Part shown: piece after piece, positions 46,521-57,246 of the stretch
Position numbering within the stretch: position 1 is the first letter of the stretch
Layout of the letters: every line of letters begins with the position of its first letter
Origin: Brucella rhizosphaerae
Lineage (GTDB): Bacteria; Pseudomonadota; Alphaproteobacteria; Rhizobiales; Rhizobiaceae
Length of the DNA stretch: 64,000 bases
Direction: 5' to 3'
Assembly (NCBI RefSeq): GCF_002252475.1
Contig: NZ_NNRK01000011.1
Span: forward strand, 62,001 to 126,000
Program-made: the position numbers and the translations under genes
Notes under the pieces: generated by a model
Database searches by the model: none
Told to the model about the DNA's origin: nothing
Seen by the model: only the letters and a program-made list of their open reading frames with translations

Positions 46521-46570
46521 CTCTTAGTTTCAGGCGCATAATCCTATTGATCAACGCCTGAAACTAAGAG
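46521..46570. terminator. Perfect 16-bp inverted repeat between converging genes
   Basis: CTCTTAGTTTCAGGCG (46521-46536) and its exact reverse complement (46555-46570) flank an 18-base loop. It starts 13 bases beyond the nhaA stop. On the minus strand a short T-rich stretch follows. A bidirectional terminator or mRNA 3'-end stabiliser is most likely; a small repeat element is the alternative. Confidence 0.55.
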
Positions 46571-46582
46571 TTGTCCGTTCAA

Positions 46583-47752
46583 CTACCGACCATCAGTTCG
46601 TTTGGAAAAACGCAGAATAATGAAGCCCGCAGTACCTGCGATAAGCGAACCAATCAGAATACCAATTTTGGCTTCGTCCTGAAGCAGAGCGTCATTGAAC
46701 GCAAGAAGCGAGATGAACAGGCTCATTGTGAAGCCTATGCCGCATAAAAGGGTGGTTCCGAGCATTTGTGACCAGCTCGCACCTGCTGGCAGGCCGACAA
46801 TGCCTGTTTTCACCAATAGCAAGACTGCACCGAAAATTCCCAGAAGTTTACCAAGGGCCAATCCGCCCGCGACGCCCAGCGTGACCGGAGCAAAGAGCGC
46901 ATCTACGCCCAACCCTGAGAAGCTCACACCAGCATTGGCGAAACCGAATATTGGCACGATGAAGAATGCGACCGGTTTGATCAGGCTATGTTCAAGCAGA
47001 TGCAGCGGGCTTTCTGAGCGACTCGCTTCAGGCTTCGCCGGTGTGCGGGTAATCGGAATAGTCAGCGCTAACAGAACACCCGCAATCGTTGCGTGAACAC
47101 CGGAACGATAGGTGAAAAACCAGAGCAACGTGCCAATCAACAGATAAGGCGTCAGGCGTTTGACACCCATAAGGTTGAAAGCCAGAAGAATCGCGAATAC
47201 GCCTCCGGCGAGGGCCAGATCGATGACTGAAACGCCAGACGTATAGAAAATTCCAATGATGATTACGGCACCCAGATCATCAATGATCGCAAGGGCTGCT
47301 AGAAACACCTTCAGTGACGTTGGAACCCGAGAACCGAGCAACGAAATCACACCAAGTGCAAAGGCAATATCGGTTGCGGCGGGGATTGCCCAGCCGTGTG
47401 CGGCACCGTTGTTAAGATTGAATGCAAGATAGACCATTGCAGGAACGGCCATTCCAGCGGCCGCCGCAGCCCCGGGCAAAATGCGGCGTGGCCACGACGA
47501 AAGATGGCCGTCGACCATCTCACGTTTTATTTCCAGACCGACCATCAGAAAGAAGATGGCCATCAGCGCATCATTCACCCAATGCTGGATAGAAAGCGGT
47601 CCCAGATAGACATGTAGAGTACGGAAATAAGTCTCTGCGAGTGGAGAGTTTGCGACGAGCAATGCCGCAATTGCCGATGCTATCAGCAATAGGCCACCCG
47701 AAGATTCACTGTCCAGAAAATTGCGAATAGTACTTTGTATGCGACCAGCCAT
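46583..47752 (-). CDS. nhaA: Na+/H+ antiporter NhaA
   Basis: A 389-residue antiporter with about 12 helices. [37 protein letters not shown] (the discontinuous helix region), [16 protein letters not shown] with the ion-binding aspartate pair, and a C-terminal [13 protein letters not shown] are diagnostic. It expels sodium or lithium in exchange for protons at the inner membrane. AGGAG lies a few bases before ATG 47752. A structured leader upstream may regulate translation. Confidence 0.95.
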   Translation of the reverse strand: MAGRIQSTIRNFLDSESSGGLLLIASAIAALLVANSPLAETYFRTLHVYLGPLSIQHWVNDALMAIFFLMVGLEIKREMVDGHLSSWPRRILPGAAAAAGMAVPAMVYLAFNLNNGAAHGWAIPAATDIAFALGVISLLGSRVPTSLKVFLAALAIIDDLGAVIIIGIFYTSGVSVIDLALAGGVFAILLAFNLMGVKRLTPYLLIGTLLWFFTYRSGVHATIAGVLLALTIPITRTPAKPEASRSESPLHLLEHSLIKPVAFFIVPIFGFANAGVSFSGLGVDALFAPVTLGVAGGLALGKLLGIFGAVLLLVKTGIVGLPAGASWSQMLGTTLLCGIGFTMSLFISLLAFNDALLQDEAKIGILIGSLIAGTAGFIILRFSKRTDGR

Positions 47753-48047
47753 GGCAGCTCCTGACAGAAACGGTTAAACACAGTCTCCGTATTCAGGGCA
47801 GTCCCTGGGCGCACGCAGCACACGCCTTGGGTAAACATAGCAATTAACGCTGAGAATTCAAGCGACACTCGCCCGTATTATTTATGAACGATCGGTTGTA
47901 GGCCTCCTTCCTTCCAGCGACATTGCGGCAATCTTAGCTTGACGGGAGAGTTGGTGTCGTAAGAAAAGAAGACGAATGTGTATCTGAGCACGATGATTAC
48001 GATGCAGCGCCCGATACGAAATACGACATAAGAGAGATGAAGCAGCT
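47753..48047. promoter_or_regulatory. Divergent gap with nhaA promoter and structured leader
   Basis: Read on the minus strand, TTGAAT and TATGTT about 16 bases apart (around 47834-47861) could form a promoter, giving a leader of roughly 75 bases. The leader contains a hairpin CAGGG-ACTG-CCCTG (47794-47807) and ends with AGGAG before the ATG. The layout is compatible with a translational riboswitch or ion-responsive leader, but I cannot match a consensus by eye. The remaining 200 bases toward the DUF1643 gene show no gene. Confidence 0.35.
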
Positions 48048-48590
48048 ATGAGCCACGAGCTCCACGATCCGGGCGGCAAAGTTCGCCTCAAAGTTAAATC
48101 GGAAATCAGGGGCGATGCTCTTTTTTCGGAATGTGGTCGCTATCGACGCCTCCTCACGCGGGAGTGGGATGGAGCGGATAAGGACGGTTATGTCCTTTGG
48201 ATCGGAATGAACCCGAGCACGGCCGCGTTCAATGTCGATGATCCCACAGTGTTTAAAGAACAGAAATTTACCCGCCGCTGGGGTTATGGCCGTTATGTGA
48301 AATGCAATGTCATGGATTACCGTGCGACCAATCCAAAGATGTTGCTTGAACAAGGTGTTGAGCCTTGCACTCAGGAGAACCTGCAAACGATCGTCGAACA
48401 GGCATTAGGCGCCGAGATCGTCGTCATGGCCTACGGTTCTCTTCACAAGAAACTGGCACATCATGGACAGGCAGTTACCGATGCTTTGCGCGCAGCAAAG
48501 GTCACACTGCACGCGCTGAAAATTACGAACAACGGTTCACCAGGGCACCCGTTGTATCTTAAGGATACAAGCGAGCTGATCCCCTATTAA
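48048..48590 (+). CDS. DUF1643 domain-containing protein
   Basis: A 180-residue protein of the DUF1643 family. Recognisable parts are SECGRYRRLLTREWD, YVLWIGMNPSTAAFNVDDPT, RRWGYGRYVKCNVMDYRATNP and the C-terminal ALKITNNGSPGHPLYL. The function is unknown; the fold resembles uracil-DNA-glycosylase-like or nucleic-acid-related proteins in some annotations, which I cannot verify. It stands alone between nhaA and the PLP enzyme gene. Confidence 0.8.
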   Translation: MSHELHDPGGKVRLKVKSEIRGDALFSECGRYRRLLTREWDGADKDGYVLWIGMNPSTAAFNVDDPTVFKEQKFTRRWGYGRYVKCNVMDYRATNPKMLLEQGVEPCTQENLQTIVEQALGAEIVVMAYGSLHKKLAHHGQAVTDALRAAKVTLHALKITNNGSPGHPLYLKDTSELIPY

Positions 48591-48712
48591 TTTTCGTAAC
48601 GGCAGGCGAAAACCCGAAATAAACTTGAACTGCCAATCACTGAGCAGAAGATTTAATAGCTGTGCTGAAACGAGTATCACACGGCGGCATCACACGGCGG
48701 AAAGACAGAAAC

Positions 48713-49909
48713 GTGACGAACAAGCTTCTTCGCAATCAAGCAGGATTTGCAACTCGAGCCATTCACGTTGGACAAGAGCCGGATCCGCTGACCGGCGCAG
48801 TTATTCCTCCGATCTACCATGCCACAACCTATGTGCAGGATGGCATCGGCTCAAGCAAAGGCTATGATTACAGCCGAAGCGGTAATCCGACGCGCAATGC
48901 GCTTGAACGCTGTTTGGCTGACCTTGAAGGCGCGGAAGTAGCCTTTGCATTTCCGAGTGGCCTCGCAGCCGCTGCAACTTTGCTGGAGACACTCCCGGCA
49001 GGTTCGTCGATACTGGCGCATAATGATCTTTACGGTGGTGTCTACCGACTCCTTGCCGATGTTCGCCCACTGACTGCAGGCCACGAGGTCAATTTTGTGG
49101 ACTTCTCCAACGAAATGGCACTCAGACAGGCAGTTTTGGATTTCAAACCGAGCTTGCTCTGGTTTGAAACACCGTCCAATCCCACTCTTAGAATTGTTGA
49201 TCTGTCTCTGGTTGCAAAGCTGGGAACTGAGGCTGGTGCGATTACCGTTTGCGACAGCACCTTCTCATCGCCTGCCGGACAGCGTCCGATAGAGCATGGA
49301 ATCCATGTTGTTGTGCACTCTGCCACTAAAATGCTGAACGGACATTCAGACCTTCTGGGCGGTGTTGTCGCTGTTTCCGCCCATGCTCCGGCGAAGCTTG
49401 GCGAACGGATCAAGTATTTACAGAATGCGTTGGGGTCTGTGATGTCTCCCACGGATTGCGCATTATTGCACCGCTCCCTCAAAACACTGGAGATCAGGAG
49501 CGCCAGACAGTCGGAAACGGCACTCAGGCTGGCCAACAGTCTGGAGAATAAAGCCGCAGAACTAGGATTGATCAGGGTTGTTTACCCCGGCCTTTCTAGC
49601 CATCCACAACATGCGATGGCTTCGCGACAGATGATCAATTTCGGCTGCGTCGTGTCCGTTGAAGTCACCGGTGATCTTGCACGGGTAGAGCGTATCTTAA
49701 CGTCGACGCACTATTTCCACTTTGCGGTTAGCTTGGGCAGTGTGGAAAGCCTCATTCAACATCCATTTTCTCTCACGCACGCTGTTGTGCCCGAAGATCA
49801 GAAAAATGATCTCGGAATTGGCCCTCAACTGACCCGCATTTCTGTTGGTCTTGAAGATCCAGAAGATCTGGAAGCCGACCTTATGGAGGCATTGATCAAG
49901 AGCCTGTAG
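48713..49909 (+). CDS. Cys/Met metabolism PLP enzyme (cystathionine gamma-synthase/lyase-like)
   Basis: A 398-residue transsulfuration enzyme. GYDYSRSGNPTRNALERCLADLEGA binds the cofactor phosphate, TVCDSTFSSP supplies the PLP aspartate, and the Schiff-base lysine is in HSATKMLNGHSDLLGG. The C-terminal FAVSLGSVESLIQHP is family sequence. Lyase and synthase activities cannot be separated by eye. I chose GTG 48713, where family sequence begins shortly after; GTG 48662 adds 17 residues encoded across a 13-base tandem repeat (about 48677-48701). No methionine-pathway genes are adjacent. Confidence 0.88.
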   Translation: MTNKLLRNQAGFATRAIHVGQEPDPLTGAVIPPIYHATTYVQDGIGSSKGYDYSRSGNPTRNALERCLADLEGAEVAFAFPSGLAAAATLLETLPAGSSILAHNDLYGGVYRLLADVRPLTAGHEVNFVDFSNEMALRQAVLDFKPSLLWFETPSNPTLRIVDLSLVAKLGTEAGAITVCDSTFSSPAGQRPIEHGIHVVVHSATKMLNGHSDLLGGVVAVSAHAPAKLGERIKYLQNALGSVMSPTDCALLHRSLKTLEIRSARQSETALRLANSLENKAAELGLIRVVYPGLSSHPQHAMASRQMINFGCVVSVEVTGDLARVERILTSTHYFHFAVSLGSVESLIQHPFSLTHAVVPEDQKNDLGIGPQLTRISVGLEDPEDLEADLMEALIKSL

Positions 49910-49919
49910 TTCCAGGCTA

Positions 49920-52900
49920 TCATACCTCGGCTTGGACTTTTCCGCGCTTGAACAGCTTTATGTTGGCCAGACGGTCAATTTCCACAAAGATGACCGGGGT
50001 AATGAAAAGCGTCAGGACTTGGCTGAGCAACAAGCCGCCAACTACTGCTACGCCCAGTGGTTGGCGCAGTTCTGAACCCTGACCGTGACCAAGAGCAACT
50101 GGAACTGCCGCGAGTAGGGCACAGAACGTCGTCATCATGATTGGTCGAAATCGCATAATAGCTGCTTGATGGATGGCTTCTTCGGCCGGATGGTTATCTT
50201 CCCGCTTCAGAACAAGCGCTACGTCTACCATCATAATGGCGTTCTTTTTGACAATGCCGATCAGCATCAAAAGACCAATAAGCGCAATGATCGAAAGATC
50301 AAAGCCGAAGAGTTGCAGTGTCAGCAGAGCACCAAAGGCTGCCGATGGAAGACCTGACAGAATGGTGAATGGATGAGCGAAGCTTTCATACAAGACGCCC
50401 AGAACGATATAAATCGTTGCAATCGCTGCTAGGATGAGCAACCCCATATTGCCGGTCGATTGCGCGAAGACCTGTGCTGCGCCAGCTGGATGCACCGCGA
50501 CCGAAGCTGGCATGCCTATCTGATTGCGTAAGCTGTCCACCCGATCAGTTGCCGTACCAAGTGATACCCCTCCCGGAAGATTGAATGACAAGGTCACTGA
50601 AGCCAACTGACCGGACTGATTAACCGTAACAGGACCATTGGTGCGTGTGATTGAAGCAAAGCTCGCCAAAGGAACCAATGTTCCTGATGAAGATGGTACA
50701 CGAAGTGTACCCAATTGGGTCTCATCCCATTGACGATTGCGATCCAGTTCTATGATGACGTCGTAATTATTGCCCGTGGTCTGGATTTGCGAAGCTGTCA
50801 GCGTGCCATAGGCTGCTTCCAGCGTTTTGCGAATGGCTTCGGACGTTATTCCAAGGCTGCCAGCTTTGTCATTGTCGATTTCTATACGCGCTTGCAGGGC
50901 GTTATTCTGCAGATCAGATGCAACATCGACAAACATGCCGGTTTCAGCCTTCATGGCATCTTCAAGTTTTGTCGACCATTGCCGCGCCTCGTCGGCATCC
51001 AGAGATTGAAGAACAATCTGATATTGGCTCTGGGTGCTTCGACCCCCAAAGCGCAAGCTTTGTACCGGCGTTATATAAGCCGTAAGGCCGGCAAGTTGAT
51101 TGAGCGACTTTCGCAGGTTGCTCAATGTTTGATCAAGCGCTGGCCGTTGGTCCCGCGCCTTGAGCTGCACGAAGAAGGAACCTGTATTGAAGGTCGAGCC
51201 GCCCGGTCCGCTTCCCAAAGACGAGGTGACATGTTCGACAGCCGGATCTTTGGAAATAATTGCGGAGGCCTGTTGCTGCAAACTGCTCATGGCTTCGTAG
51301 GAAATATCCTGCCGCGCCTGTGTAGAGATTGTCAGCAGGCCTATATCTTCCTGCGGGAAGAAACTTCTGGGCAAGGTCATAAACGACCAGACAGATCCGG
51401 CAAGGCTGAGAAAAAACAAGACGAGCACAATGGACCGGTGATTGAGGCACCAGCCGACAGCACGTCCATATTTTTGCGTCACAGTGTTGAAAATGTGTGT
51501 GAAGCGGCCCGGCTGTTCAGGCGTGTGCGGCAGTCGGGCGGCAAGCATCGGTGTCACAGTCAGAGAGACAAGCGCTGAAGACAAAATGGCTAAAGTCACG
51601 ACCATGCCAAACTCGTTTAACACGCGCCCGACGATGCCGCCCATCAGCAAAATCGGAAGAAACACTGCGACCAGGGAGAGTGACATGGAGACAATCGTTC
51701 CCGTCACTTCCTGGCTACCTTCTATGGCTGCCTGAAAAGGCGAAAGCCCTTCTTCGGTCCGCCGTACTATGTTTTCCAGCATCACGATAGCATCATCGAC
51801 AACCAATCCGACGGCTAGCGTTAGTGCAAGCAGAGAAATGTTATCGATGGAGAATCCAAAGGCATACATGCCAGCGAATGTTGCAACCAATGACAATGGA
51901 ACAGCAAGCCCGGGGATCATGGTCGCCCAGAATCGTCCTAAAAACAGGTATATTACAAGGATGACGAGGCCTATCGTTATCGCCAACGTCTTTTGAACGT
52001 CGGAAATCGCAGCACGTATGGACGCCGAGGCGTCGTTAACGACGGAAATATGCATCTGCGCTGGGAGGGCACCCTCGATATCGGGTAATTTCGCTCTGAT
52101 CGCATCGACAACGGCTACGGTATTTGACCCGGGCTGCCGCTGTACAGCAAGGGCAATTGTTTGTTTTCCGTCAAGCCAGCTCCCCTGATTGATATTCTCG
52201 ACGCTATCAAGAACGGTCGCTACATCTGACAGGCGAACAATTCTGTTGCCGCTTCCGGCAATGATCAGGTCTTTGAACTCATCGGCATTGGTTCGCTGCG
52301 TTTTAGCATCAACCGTTAACGCCTGCGTTCCGTTTTGCAGGGTTCCCACGGGTGTTTGATCGTTTGCAGCAGCGATTGTGTCACGCAAGCCTGAGAGCGA
52401 TAAGTTGCGGCTTTCCAGTTTGTCTGGGTCCACTTCAACGCGTACAGCGTAGGTCTTTGAACCAAATACCTGTGCCTGTGCGACGCCCGATATCGTAGAT
52501 AGCGCTGGAGAAATGATGTTCTGGGCAATATCATCCATCTGCGTCAGACGCGCGCCATCTCCAGTGAGTGCCAGGATAAGTACCGGCGCGTCCGCAGGGT
52601 TGGATTTACGATAGCTGGGCGGTGTTGTCAGGTTATCCGGCAGTTGTCTTTGGGCGCGGGTGATCGCCGCCTGTACGTCGGCTGCTGCTGAATCGATATC
52701 GCGCGACAAATCGAATTGCAGCGTAATAGATGTGTTGCCGAGCGAAGAGGTCGCACTGATTGTATCAATGCCGGCAATCGTTTCAAACTGCTTGATAAGC
52801 GGCGTTGAAACAGAAGACGCCATGGTGTCAGGTGAGGCACCCGCCAGCTGTGCGGACACATTGATTGTCGGAAAATCAGCCTCTGGAAGTGCCGCAACCG

Positions 52901-52997
52901 GAAGCTGGAAATAAGCCGAGACACCGCCAATCAACAATCCCGCAATTAACAGGACAGTTGCAACGGGGCGGCGGATGAACAGCTCGGAAATATTCAT
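49920..52997 (-). CDS. RND multidrug efflux permease (MdtB/MdtC-like)
   Basis: A 1025-residue inner-membrane pump. NISELFIRRPVATVLLIAGLL at the start, the proton-relay aspartates in LTLAVGLVVDDAIVMLENIVR, two large periplasmic loops, and LIGLLMLIGIVKKNAIMMVD in the second half are RND hallmarks. Sequence style is closer to MdtB/MdtC/MuxB than to AcrB. It works as a trimer with the periplasmic adaptor encoded 22 bases upstream and an outer-membrane channel not present here. ATG 52997 is where the family starts; the longer frame overlaps the adaptor gene. Confidence 0.93.
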   Translation of the reverse strand: MNISELFIRRPVATVLLIAGLLIGGVSAYFQLPVAALPEADFPTINVSAQLAGASPDTMASSVSTPLIKQFETIAGIDTISATSSLGNTSITLQFDLSRDIDSAAADVQAAITRAQRQLPDNLTTPPSYRKSNPADAPVLILALTGDGARLTQMDDIAQNIISPALSTISGVAQAQVFGSKTYAVRVEVDPDKLESRNLSLSGLRDTIAAANDQTPVGTLQNGTQALTVDAKTQRTNADEFKDLIIAGSGNRIVRLSDVATVLDSVENINQGSWLDGKQTIALAVQRQPGSNTVAVVDAIRAKLPDIEGALPAQMHISVVNDASASIRAAISDVQKTLAITIGLVILVIYLFLGRFWATMIPGLAVPLSLVATFAGMYAFGFSIDNISLLALTLAVGLVVDDAIVMLENIVRRTEEGLSPFQAAIEGSQEVTGTIVSMSLSLVAVFLPILLMGGIVGRVLNEFGMVVTLAILSSALVSLTVTPMLAARLPHTPEQPGRFTHIFNTVTQKYGRAVGWCLNHRSIVLVLFFLSLAGSVWSFMTLPRSFFPQEDIGLLTISTQARQDISYEAMSSLQQQASAIISKDPAVEHVTSSLGSGPGGSTFNTGSFFVQLKARDQRPALDQTLSNLRKSLNQLAGLTAYITPVQSLRFGGRSTQSQYQIVLQSLDADEARQWSTKLEDAMKAETGMFVDVASDLQNNALQARIEIDNDKAGSLGITSEAIRKTLEAAYGTLTASQIQTTGNNYDVIIELDRNRQWDETQLGTLRVPSSSGTLVPLASFASITRTNGPVTVNQSGQLASVTLSFNLPGGVSLGTATDRVDSLRNQIGMPASVAVHPAGAAQVFAQSTGNMGLLILAAIATIYIVLGVLYESFAHPFTILSGLPSAAFGALLTLQLFGFDLSIIALIGLLMLIGIVKKNAIMMVDVALVLKREDNHPAEEAIHQAAIMRFRPIMMTTFCALLAAVPVALGHGQGSELRQPLGVAVVGGLLLSQVLTLFITPVIFVEIDRLANIKLFKRGKVQAEV

Positions 52998-53019
52998 GGC
53001 GTTATTGCCCTTATTTCCA

Positions 53020-54201
53020 TTAATCGGAGGATGTCCCAGTTCCGGTCCCTGCGGCCGCAACCTTCACCTTACTGCCATCGACAAGCGTTGCCTGGCCTTC
53101 CGTCACAACGCTCTCTCCTGATTGAAGACCCTTACTGATCCCTGCCATGCCATTTGCACGCAAAGCGACGGTTACGGGACGGACCTCAATTGTGTTATCG
53201 GCTTTAACGACATAGCTTATTGAGCCATTTTCCTGCGGTTGCACAGCTACGCCGGGAACCAGCACCAGATTATTGATCTGGCCCGTCGCGATTGAAACGC
53301 GCAAGGATTGGCCCGGCCAGAAGTTGCCAGATTGATTGTCCAGCTGTGCGCGCAATTGCACCGTTCCGCTAACAGTATCGATAGAGTTATCGATGAAACT
53401 CACTGGGCCGCTTTCCGTATCATCTTTACCGTCTCCTGAGACTACAGTCGCCTGAGCCGTCAGAGTTCCCGCTGCAAAGGTTTGGCGGATTTGTGCAAGA
53501 TCAGTTTCTGGAAGAGTGAATTCGGCATATACCGGCTTCATCTGTGTGAGAGTTGTGACCGGGGCTCCGGCAGCCAGATAAGCGCCGACCGATACAACAA
53601 TGGCGCCGAGCTGGCCGTCGAACGGCGCTGTGATTTTGGTGTTGGTTAACGTGACCTGATCTGCCGTGAGCTGTGCGGTATCGGCTTGCAACTGCGCTTG
53701 GGCGACTTTAACGGAGGCTAAAGCGTCGTCTCCACTCTGTGATGTGTTCACGCCGCGGCTAACCAGATCCTGAATTCGCTTTAACTGAAGCTCTGCATCA
53801 TCCAGCGTTGCCTGAGATTTGGCGACTGTAGCCTGATCTTTACCAATAGTTGCGCGGATGACCCGATCATCGAGTTGTGCAATCAAATCGCCCTTTTTGA
53901 TTATCGCTCCGTCGCGGGCGTTCAACACCGAAACATTACCAGCTTGCGGGCTGTTTACAGCTGTCGACGCGATTGCGACAACGATACCCACTGCATTTCG
54001 CTGGATCGGCAGAGAACCTGCTTCTGCGACTGCAGTTTTGACCGCGTGCACAACATTTGCGGAGCGGTTTGCTCCTCTTTTGCCAACATTTTGTGTTGTA
54101 TCAGGTGTTGTTACAGAAGACAGGTTATTAAAGTGATACCAGCCAGCGTAAGCGGCACAAATGACAATTACCGTAGTACCCCAGATCACCCAACGCTTCA
54201 C
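53020..54201 (-). CDS. RND efflux periplasmic adaptor (MdtA/HlyD-type)
   Basis: A 393-residue membrane-fusion protein with an N-terminal anchor (WVIWGTTVIVICAAYAGWY). The split lipoyl domain is VNSPQAGNVSVLNARDGAIIKKGDLIAQLDD and KITAPFDGQLGAIVVSVGAYL, with a coiled-coil hairpin between. I chose GTG 54201 because AGGAG (54209-54213) stands seven bases upstream; GTG 54249 has no such site. No regulator gene is adjacent. The 155-base gap to bioZ holds its promoter. Confidence 0.9.
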   Translation of the reverse strand: MKRWVIWGTTVIVICAAYAGWYHFNNLSSVTTPDTTQNVGKRGANRSANVVHAVKTAVAEAGSLPIQRNAVGIVVAIASTAVNSPQAGNVSVLNARDGAIIKKGDLIAQLDDRVIRATIGKDQATVAKSQATLDDAELQLKRIQDLVSRGVNTSQSGDDALASVKVAQAQLQADTAQLTADQVTLTNTKITAPFDGQLGAIVVSVGAYLAAGAPVTTLTQMKPVYAEFTLPETDLAQIRQTFAAGTLTAQATVVSGDGKDDTESGPVSFIDNSIDTVSGTVQLRAQLDNQSGNFWPGQSLRVSIATGQINNLVLVPGVAVQPQENGSISYVVKADNTIEVRPVTVALRANGMAGISKGLQSGESVVTEGQATLVDGSKVKVAAAGTGTGTSSD

Positions 54202-54356
54202 TCGCAGGCTCCTGTTTCCAAGACATGCAACCAATTCCCGGACTTTCACAGTAACACAAATCTATTGACCAGCAACTGAACACATCGTGAGCCTGATAAG
54301 CGATGCACCAGGCGGAAATCTGGAGCGCCGATTTGCCGGCCTCAAAACAGCGGCCC

Positions 54357-55346
54357 TCAAACAGCAAACAATACGGCACCACCACTTAAGCCAGCACCCG
54401 CTGCCGTCATCAATAAATGTTGACCGGGTTGGAATGGTCGCTGCTGATGTTGGACAGATAGCGACAGTGGAATGGTGGCTGCCGACGAGTTGCCATAATG
54501 GGAAATTGTGCTGACCGTTTGCCTCTCCGCCAATCTCAGGTTTTGGCGAACTGCGTCGCAAAGGCGGACATTGGCCTGATGGGGAACGAAGTAATCGATA
54601 TTTGAGGCGGTGATACTCGCCTCGTTCATGACTTGATCCGCTGTGCGTGTCATCAGATCAACGGCGCGGGAGAACACTTCGCGTCCATCGGGCATTGTCA
54701 TCAAAAACTGATCCATTGGTGTATTGGGATTGAAAGGACAATTGCTACCGCCCGAGGGTATGGTGATCAGGCTATAGCCGCTGCCGTCTGCGACCATAGC
54801 CGCTGCTTTAAGGCCACGGCTTGGGCTTTTACTTGGGGCCAGAACAACTGCGCCAGCTCCGTCTGCAAATAGAACTGCACTCGCCCGTTCCGCCGGATTG
54901 ATCCGACGGCTCAGAATATTGGCAGCAACAACAAGCACCGGCCGTCCATGCGCCCGCACAAAACCATCGGCGAGCGTTAGAGCATAGAGAAAGCCAGCGC
55001 AGGCACCAGCAAGATCGATAGCACCGGAATTTTTTAAGTTGAGCTTATGCGCAAGAAGCGGTGCGGAGGGCGGCAAGAGATGGTCTGGCGTAGACGTGGC
55101 AAGCAAGGTCATCGCGATTTCATCGGGTGAAATCCCTGCATTATCGAGCGCCATCTGCCCAGCCTCGGCTGCAAGCCCACTTAATGTATCGCCGTCAACG
55201 GCCCAATGGCGCGACTTTATGCCGGTGCGTCTTTCAATCCAGCCGCTTTCAAGCCCGAGTTGGATTTCAATTTCTGCATTCATGACAACGCGGGCCGGAA
55301 CTGCATGACCAAATCCGGCAAGCCGGGAAGAGAGCACGGCCATCAT
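54357..55346 (-). CDS. bioZ: 3-oxoacyl-ACP synthase III-like BioZ
   Basis: A 329-residue thiolase-fold enzyme with the KAS III triad C116 (GACAGF), H256 (VPHQAN) and N286 (HYGNSSAA). By family knowledge BioZ of Brucella and Agrobacterium condenses glutaryl-CoA with malonyl-ACP to make a pimeloyl-ACP precursor, replacing the BioC-BioH route. Its place at the end of bioBFDAZ, coupled by ATGA to bioA, supports BioZ over a housekeeping FabH. Confidence 0.9.
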   Translation of the reverse strand: MMAVLSSRLAGFGHAVPARVVMNAEIEIQLGLESGWIERRTGIKSRHWAVDGDTLSGLAAEAGQMALDNAGISPDEIAMTLLATSTPDHLLPPSAPLLAHKLNLKNSGAIDLAGACAGFLYALTLADGFVRAHGRPVLVVAANILSRRINPAERASAVLFADGAGAVVLAPSKSPSRGLKAAAMVADGSGYSLITIPSGGSNCPFNPNTPMDQFLMTMPDGREVFSRAVDLMTRTADQVMNEASITASNIDYFVPHQANVRLCDAVRQNLRLAERQTVSTISHYGNSSAATIPLSLSVQHQQRPFQPGQHLLMTAAGAGLSGGAVLFAV

Positions 55347-56611
55347 GCTGTTTCCTTGAGAACAATCGACGCAACTTCGTCAATGGCATCATAGGTGGCC
55401 GCAATATCGTCTGCGCTCGAGCAGTATGGCGGCATAATGTAGAGGACATTTCCAAGCGGGCGCAAAAGCAGATTGCGGTCGCGAAACAGTGCGCGCAAAC
55501 GTGGTCCGACATCCGCCAGATAACCACCGGACGGTGTCACAAGGTCAAGAGCGGTGATCGTGCCGCATTGCCTCACATTGGCAAATCTTCTGTCGCCTTT
55601 AAAGCGCTGCACATGATGAGCATGTTGCGATACAAGTTCGGCGATGCGCTCCTCAACAGGCTCGTCGCGCCAGATTTGCAGATTGGCAACCGCCGCCGCA
55701 CAAGCAATTGCATTGGCCGTATAGGAGCTTGAATGAAAAAAGGTTTTGCTACGGTCGCGTGATAAATGTGCCTCAAAAATCTCTGTCGTGCAAAGCGTTG
55801 CCGCAAGTGGCAAGGTTCCTCCGGTCAGGCCTTTCGAGGTACAAAGAATATCCGGGGTTAAGCCAGCCTGATCGCAGGCAAAACGCGTTCCTGTACGGCC
55901 CCAGCCGGTCATAACTTCATCGGCAATAAACAGACAGTCATAGCGACTGGCTATTTCTTTCAAGGCGCGGAGTGTGGTCGTACCATAAAATTTCATACCG
56001 CCAGCGCCAAGAACCAGTGGTTCAATCAGAATTGCAGCAATTTTTCCTGACCGGCAAATAGTCTCAAATGCATCGATTGTTTCCTGCTCTTTTCCAGCTT
56101 GGGGAAATGGAAGACGATCTACACCAAACAGTATAGTTTCGAAGGGGGCATTGAAGACGCCGCGCTCGCCCGCAGACATGGTGCCTATCGTGTCTCCATG
56201 ATAGGCATGTTCCATCACTACAATGCGGTCACGAGCGATGCCGCGATTGTAAAAACTGCCAAGCGCCATCTTGATTGCCACTTCGACGGCTGTCGATCCA
56301 CTGTCTGAGTAAAAGACGTGGCTTAAGCCTTTTGGCGCAAAATCCAACAGGCCTTTGGCGAGGATTTCTGCTGGTTCATGGGTGAATTCGGCAAAAATAA
56401 TCTGGTCGTAGGTTTCCGTCGCCTCGCGGATTGCATCCATGATGACGGGGTGGCGATGGCCGTGCGTCGTGACCCACCATGAGGAAATTGCATCGAAGAT
56501 ACGTGTACCATCTTCATCAAAGAGGTAAGCGCCGTCGGTCGCAACGATGCGTTTCATCGATGGTGTCAGAGCATGCTGCGTAAATGGGTGCCAGACAGGT
56601 GAGCCGCTCAT
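55343..56611 (-). CDS. bioA: Adenosylmethionine-8-amino-7-oxononanoate aminotransferase
   Basis: A 422-residue class III PLP aminotransferase that makes 7,8-diaminopelargonate using SAM as amino donor. Seen are WHPFTQHA at the start, [47 protein letters not shown] and the PLP lysine in [16 protein letters not shown] 56611 forms an ATGA overlap with the bioD stop, as at the other junctions of this operon; ATG 56617 adds two residues. Confidence 0.94.
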   Translation of the reverse strand: MSGSPVWHPFTQHALTPSMKRIVATDGAYLFDEDGTRIFDAISSWWVTTHGHRHPVIMDAIREATETYDQIIFAEFTHEPAEILAKGLLDFAPKGLSHVFYSDSGSTAVEVAIKMALGSFYNRGIARDRIVVMEHAYHGDTIGTMSAGERGVFNAPFETILFGVDRLPFPQAGKEQETIDAFETICRSGKIAAILIEPLVLGAGGMKFYGTTTLRALKEIASRYDCLFIADEVMTGWGRTGTRFACDQAGLTPDILCTSKGLTGGTLPLAATLCTTEIFEAHLSRDRSKTFFHSSSYTANAIACAAAVANLQIWRDEPVEERIAELVSQHAHHVQRFKGDRRFANVRQCGTITALDLVTPSGGYLADVGPRLRALFRDRNLLLRPLGNVLYIMPPYCSSADDIAATYDAIDEVASIVLKETA

Positions 56612-57246
56612 GCACATGTTTCCATCAAGGACACTAAGTCGAAATTTTCATCGAATGCATGGCTGAGGCTGTCCTTCGTCAGTTTTTCCAGGAGGGGTAA
56701 CCGACCAAGCACCTTTACTTGTCCAATGGCGGAGATGGTTGTTTGTGTGTCGAAATTTTCTGCGCCGATGAAAGCAACACCACGAATGGGAACATCGCGG
56801 CTGCGCAGTGCTTCGATTGACAGGAGTGTGTGATTGATGGTTCCGAGCGCTGTGCGGGCGCAGAGAATGACAGGAATGCGCCAGCGAGCGAAGACATCTG
56901 CGAATACTGTTGTGTTCGTGAGTGGTACTAAAAGCCCGCCAGCACCTTCGATGATCAACGGTCCTACACCGGCTGGCGGCTCAAGGCGGAACGGGTCGAT
57001 CTCCACGCCTTCGAGACGCGCTGAAAGATGCGGCGAGGCCGGTTCTTTTAACCGATAAGCTTCTGGCAATATATGGTCGACCGGAACTCCGCTCAGACGC
57101 GCAACGATTTCACTGTCTGTTTCTTCGTTCAGCCCTGATTGCACGGGTTTCCAGTAATGGGCGTTGAGTGCGCCTGTCAGGGCTGCGGAAAATACCGTCT
57201 TCCCAATACCGGTATCGGTGCCGCAGATCACAAAACGGTTAGTCAT
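56608..57246 (-). CDS. bioD: Dethiobiotin synthetase
   Basis: A 212-residue ATP-dependent carboxylase that closes the ureido ring to give dethiobiotin. The P-loop-like [21 protein letters not shown] and YWKPVQSGL are at the N-terminus, with [13 protein letters not shown] in the middle. It overlaps bioF by ATGA and bioA by a few bases, placing it third in the operon. Confidence 0.94.
   Translation of the reverse strand: MTNRFVICGTDTGIGKTVFSAALTGALNAHYWKPVQSGLNEETDSEIVARLSGVPVDHILPEAYRLKEPASPHLSARLEGVEIDPFRLEPPAGVGPLIIEGAGGLLVPLTNTTVFADVFARWRIPVILCARTALGTINHTLLSIEALRSRDVPIRGVAFIGAENFDTQTTISAIGQVKVLGRLPLLEKLTKDSLSHAFDENFDLVSLMETCA

Noticed and set aside
50715..51578. A 287-codon open frame on the plus strand
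   Set aside because: Antisense to the RND permease, with no recognisable domain; a shadow of the coding strand.
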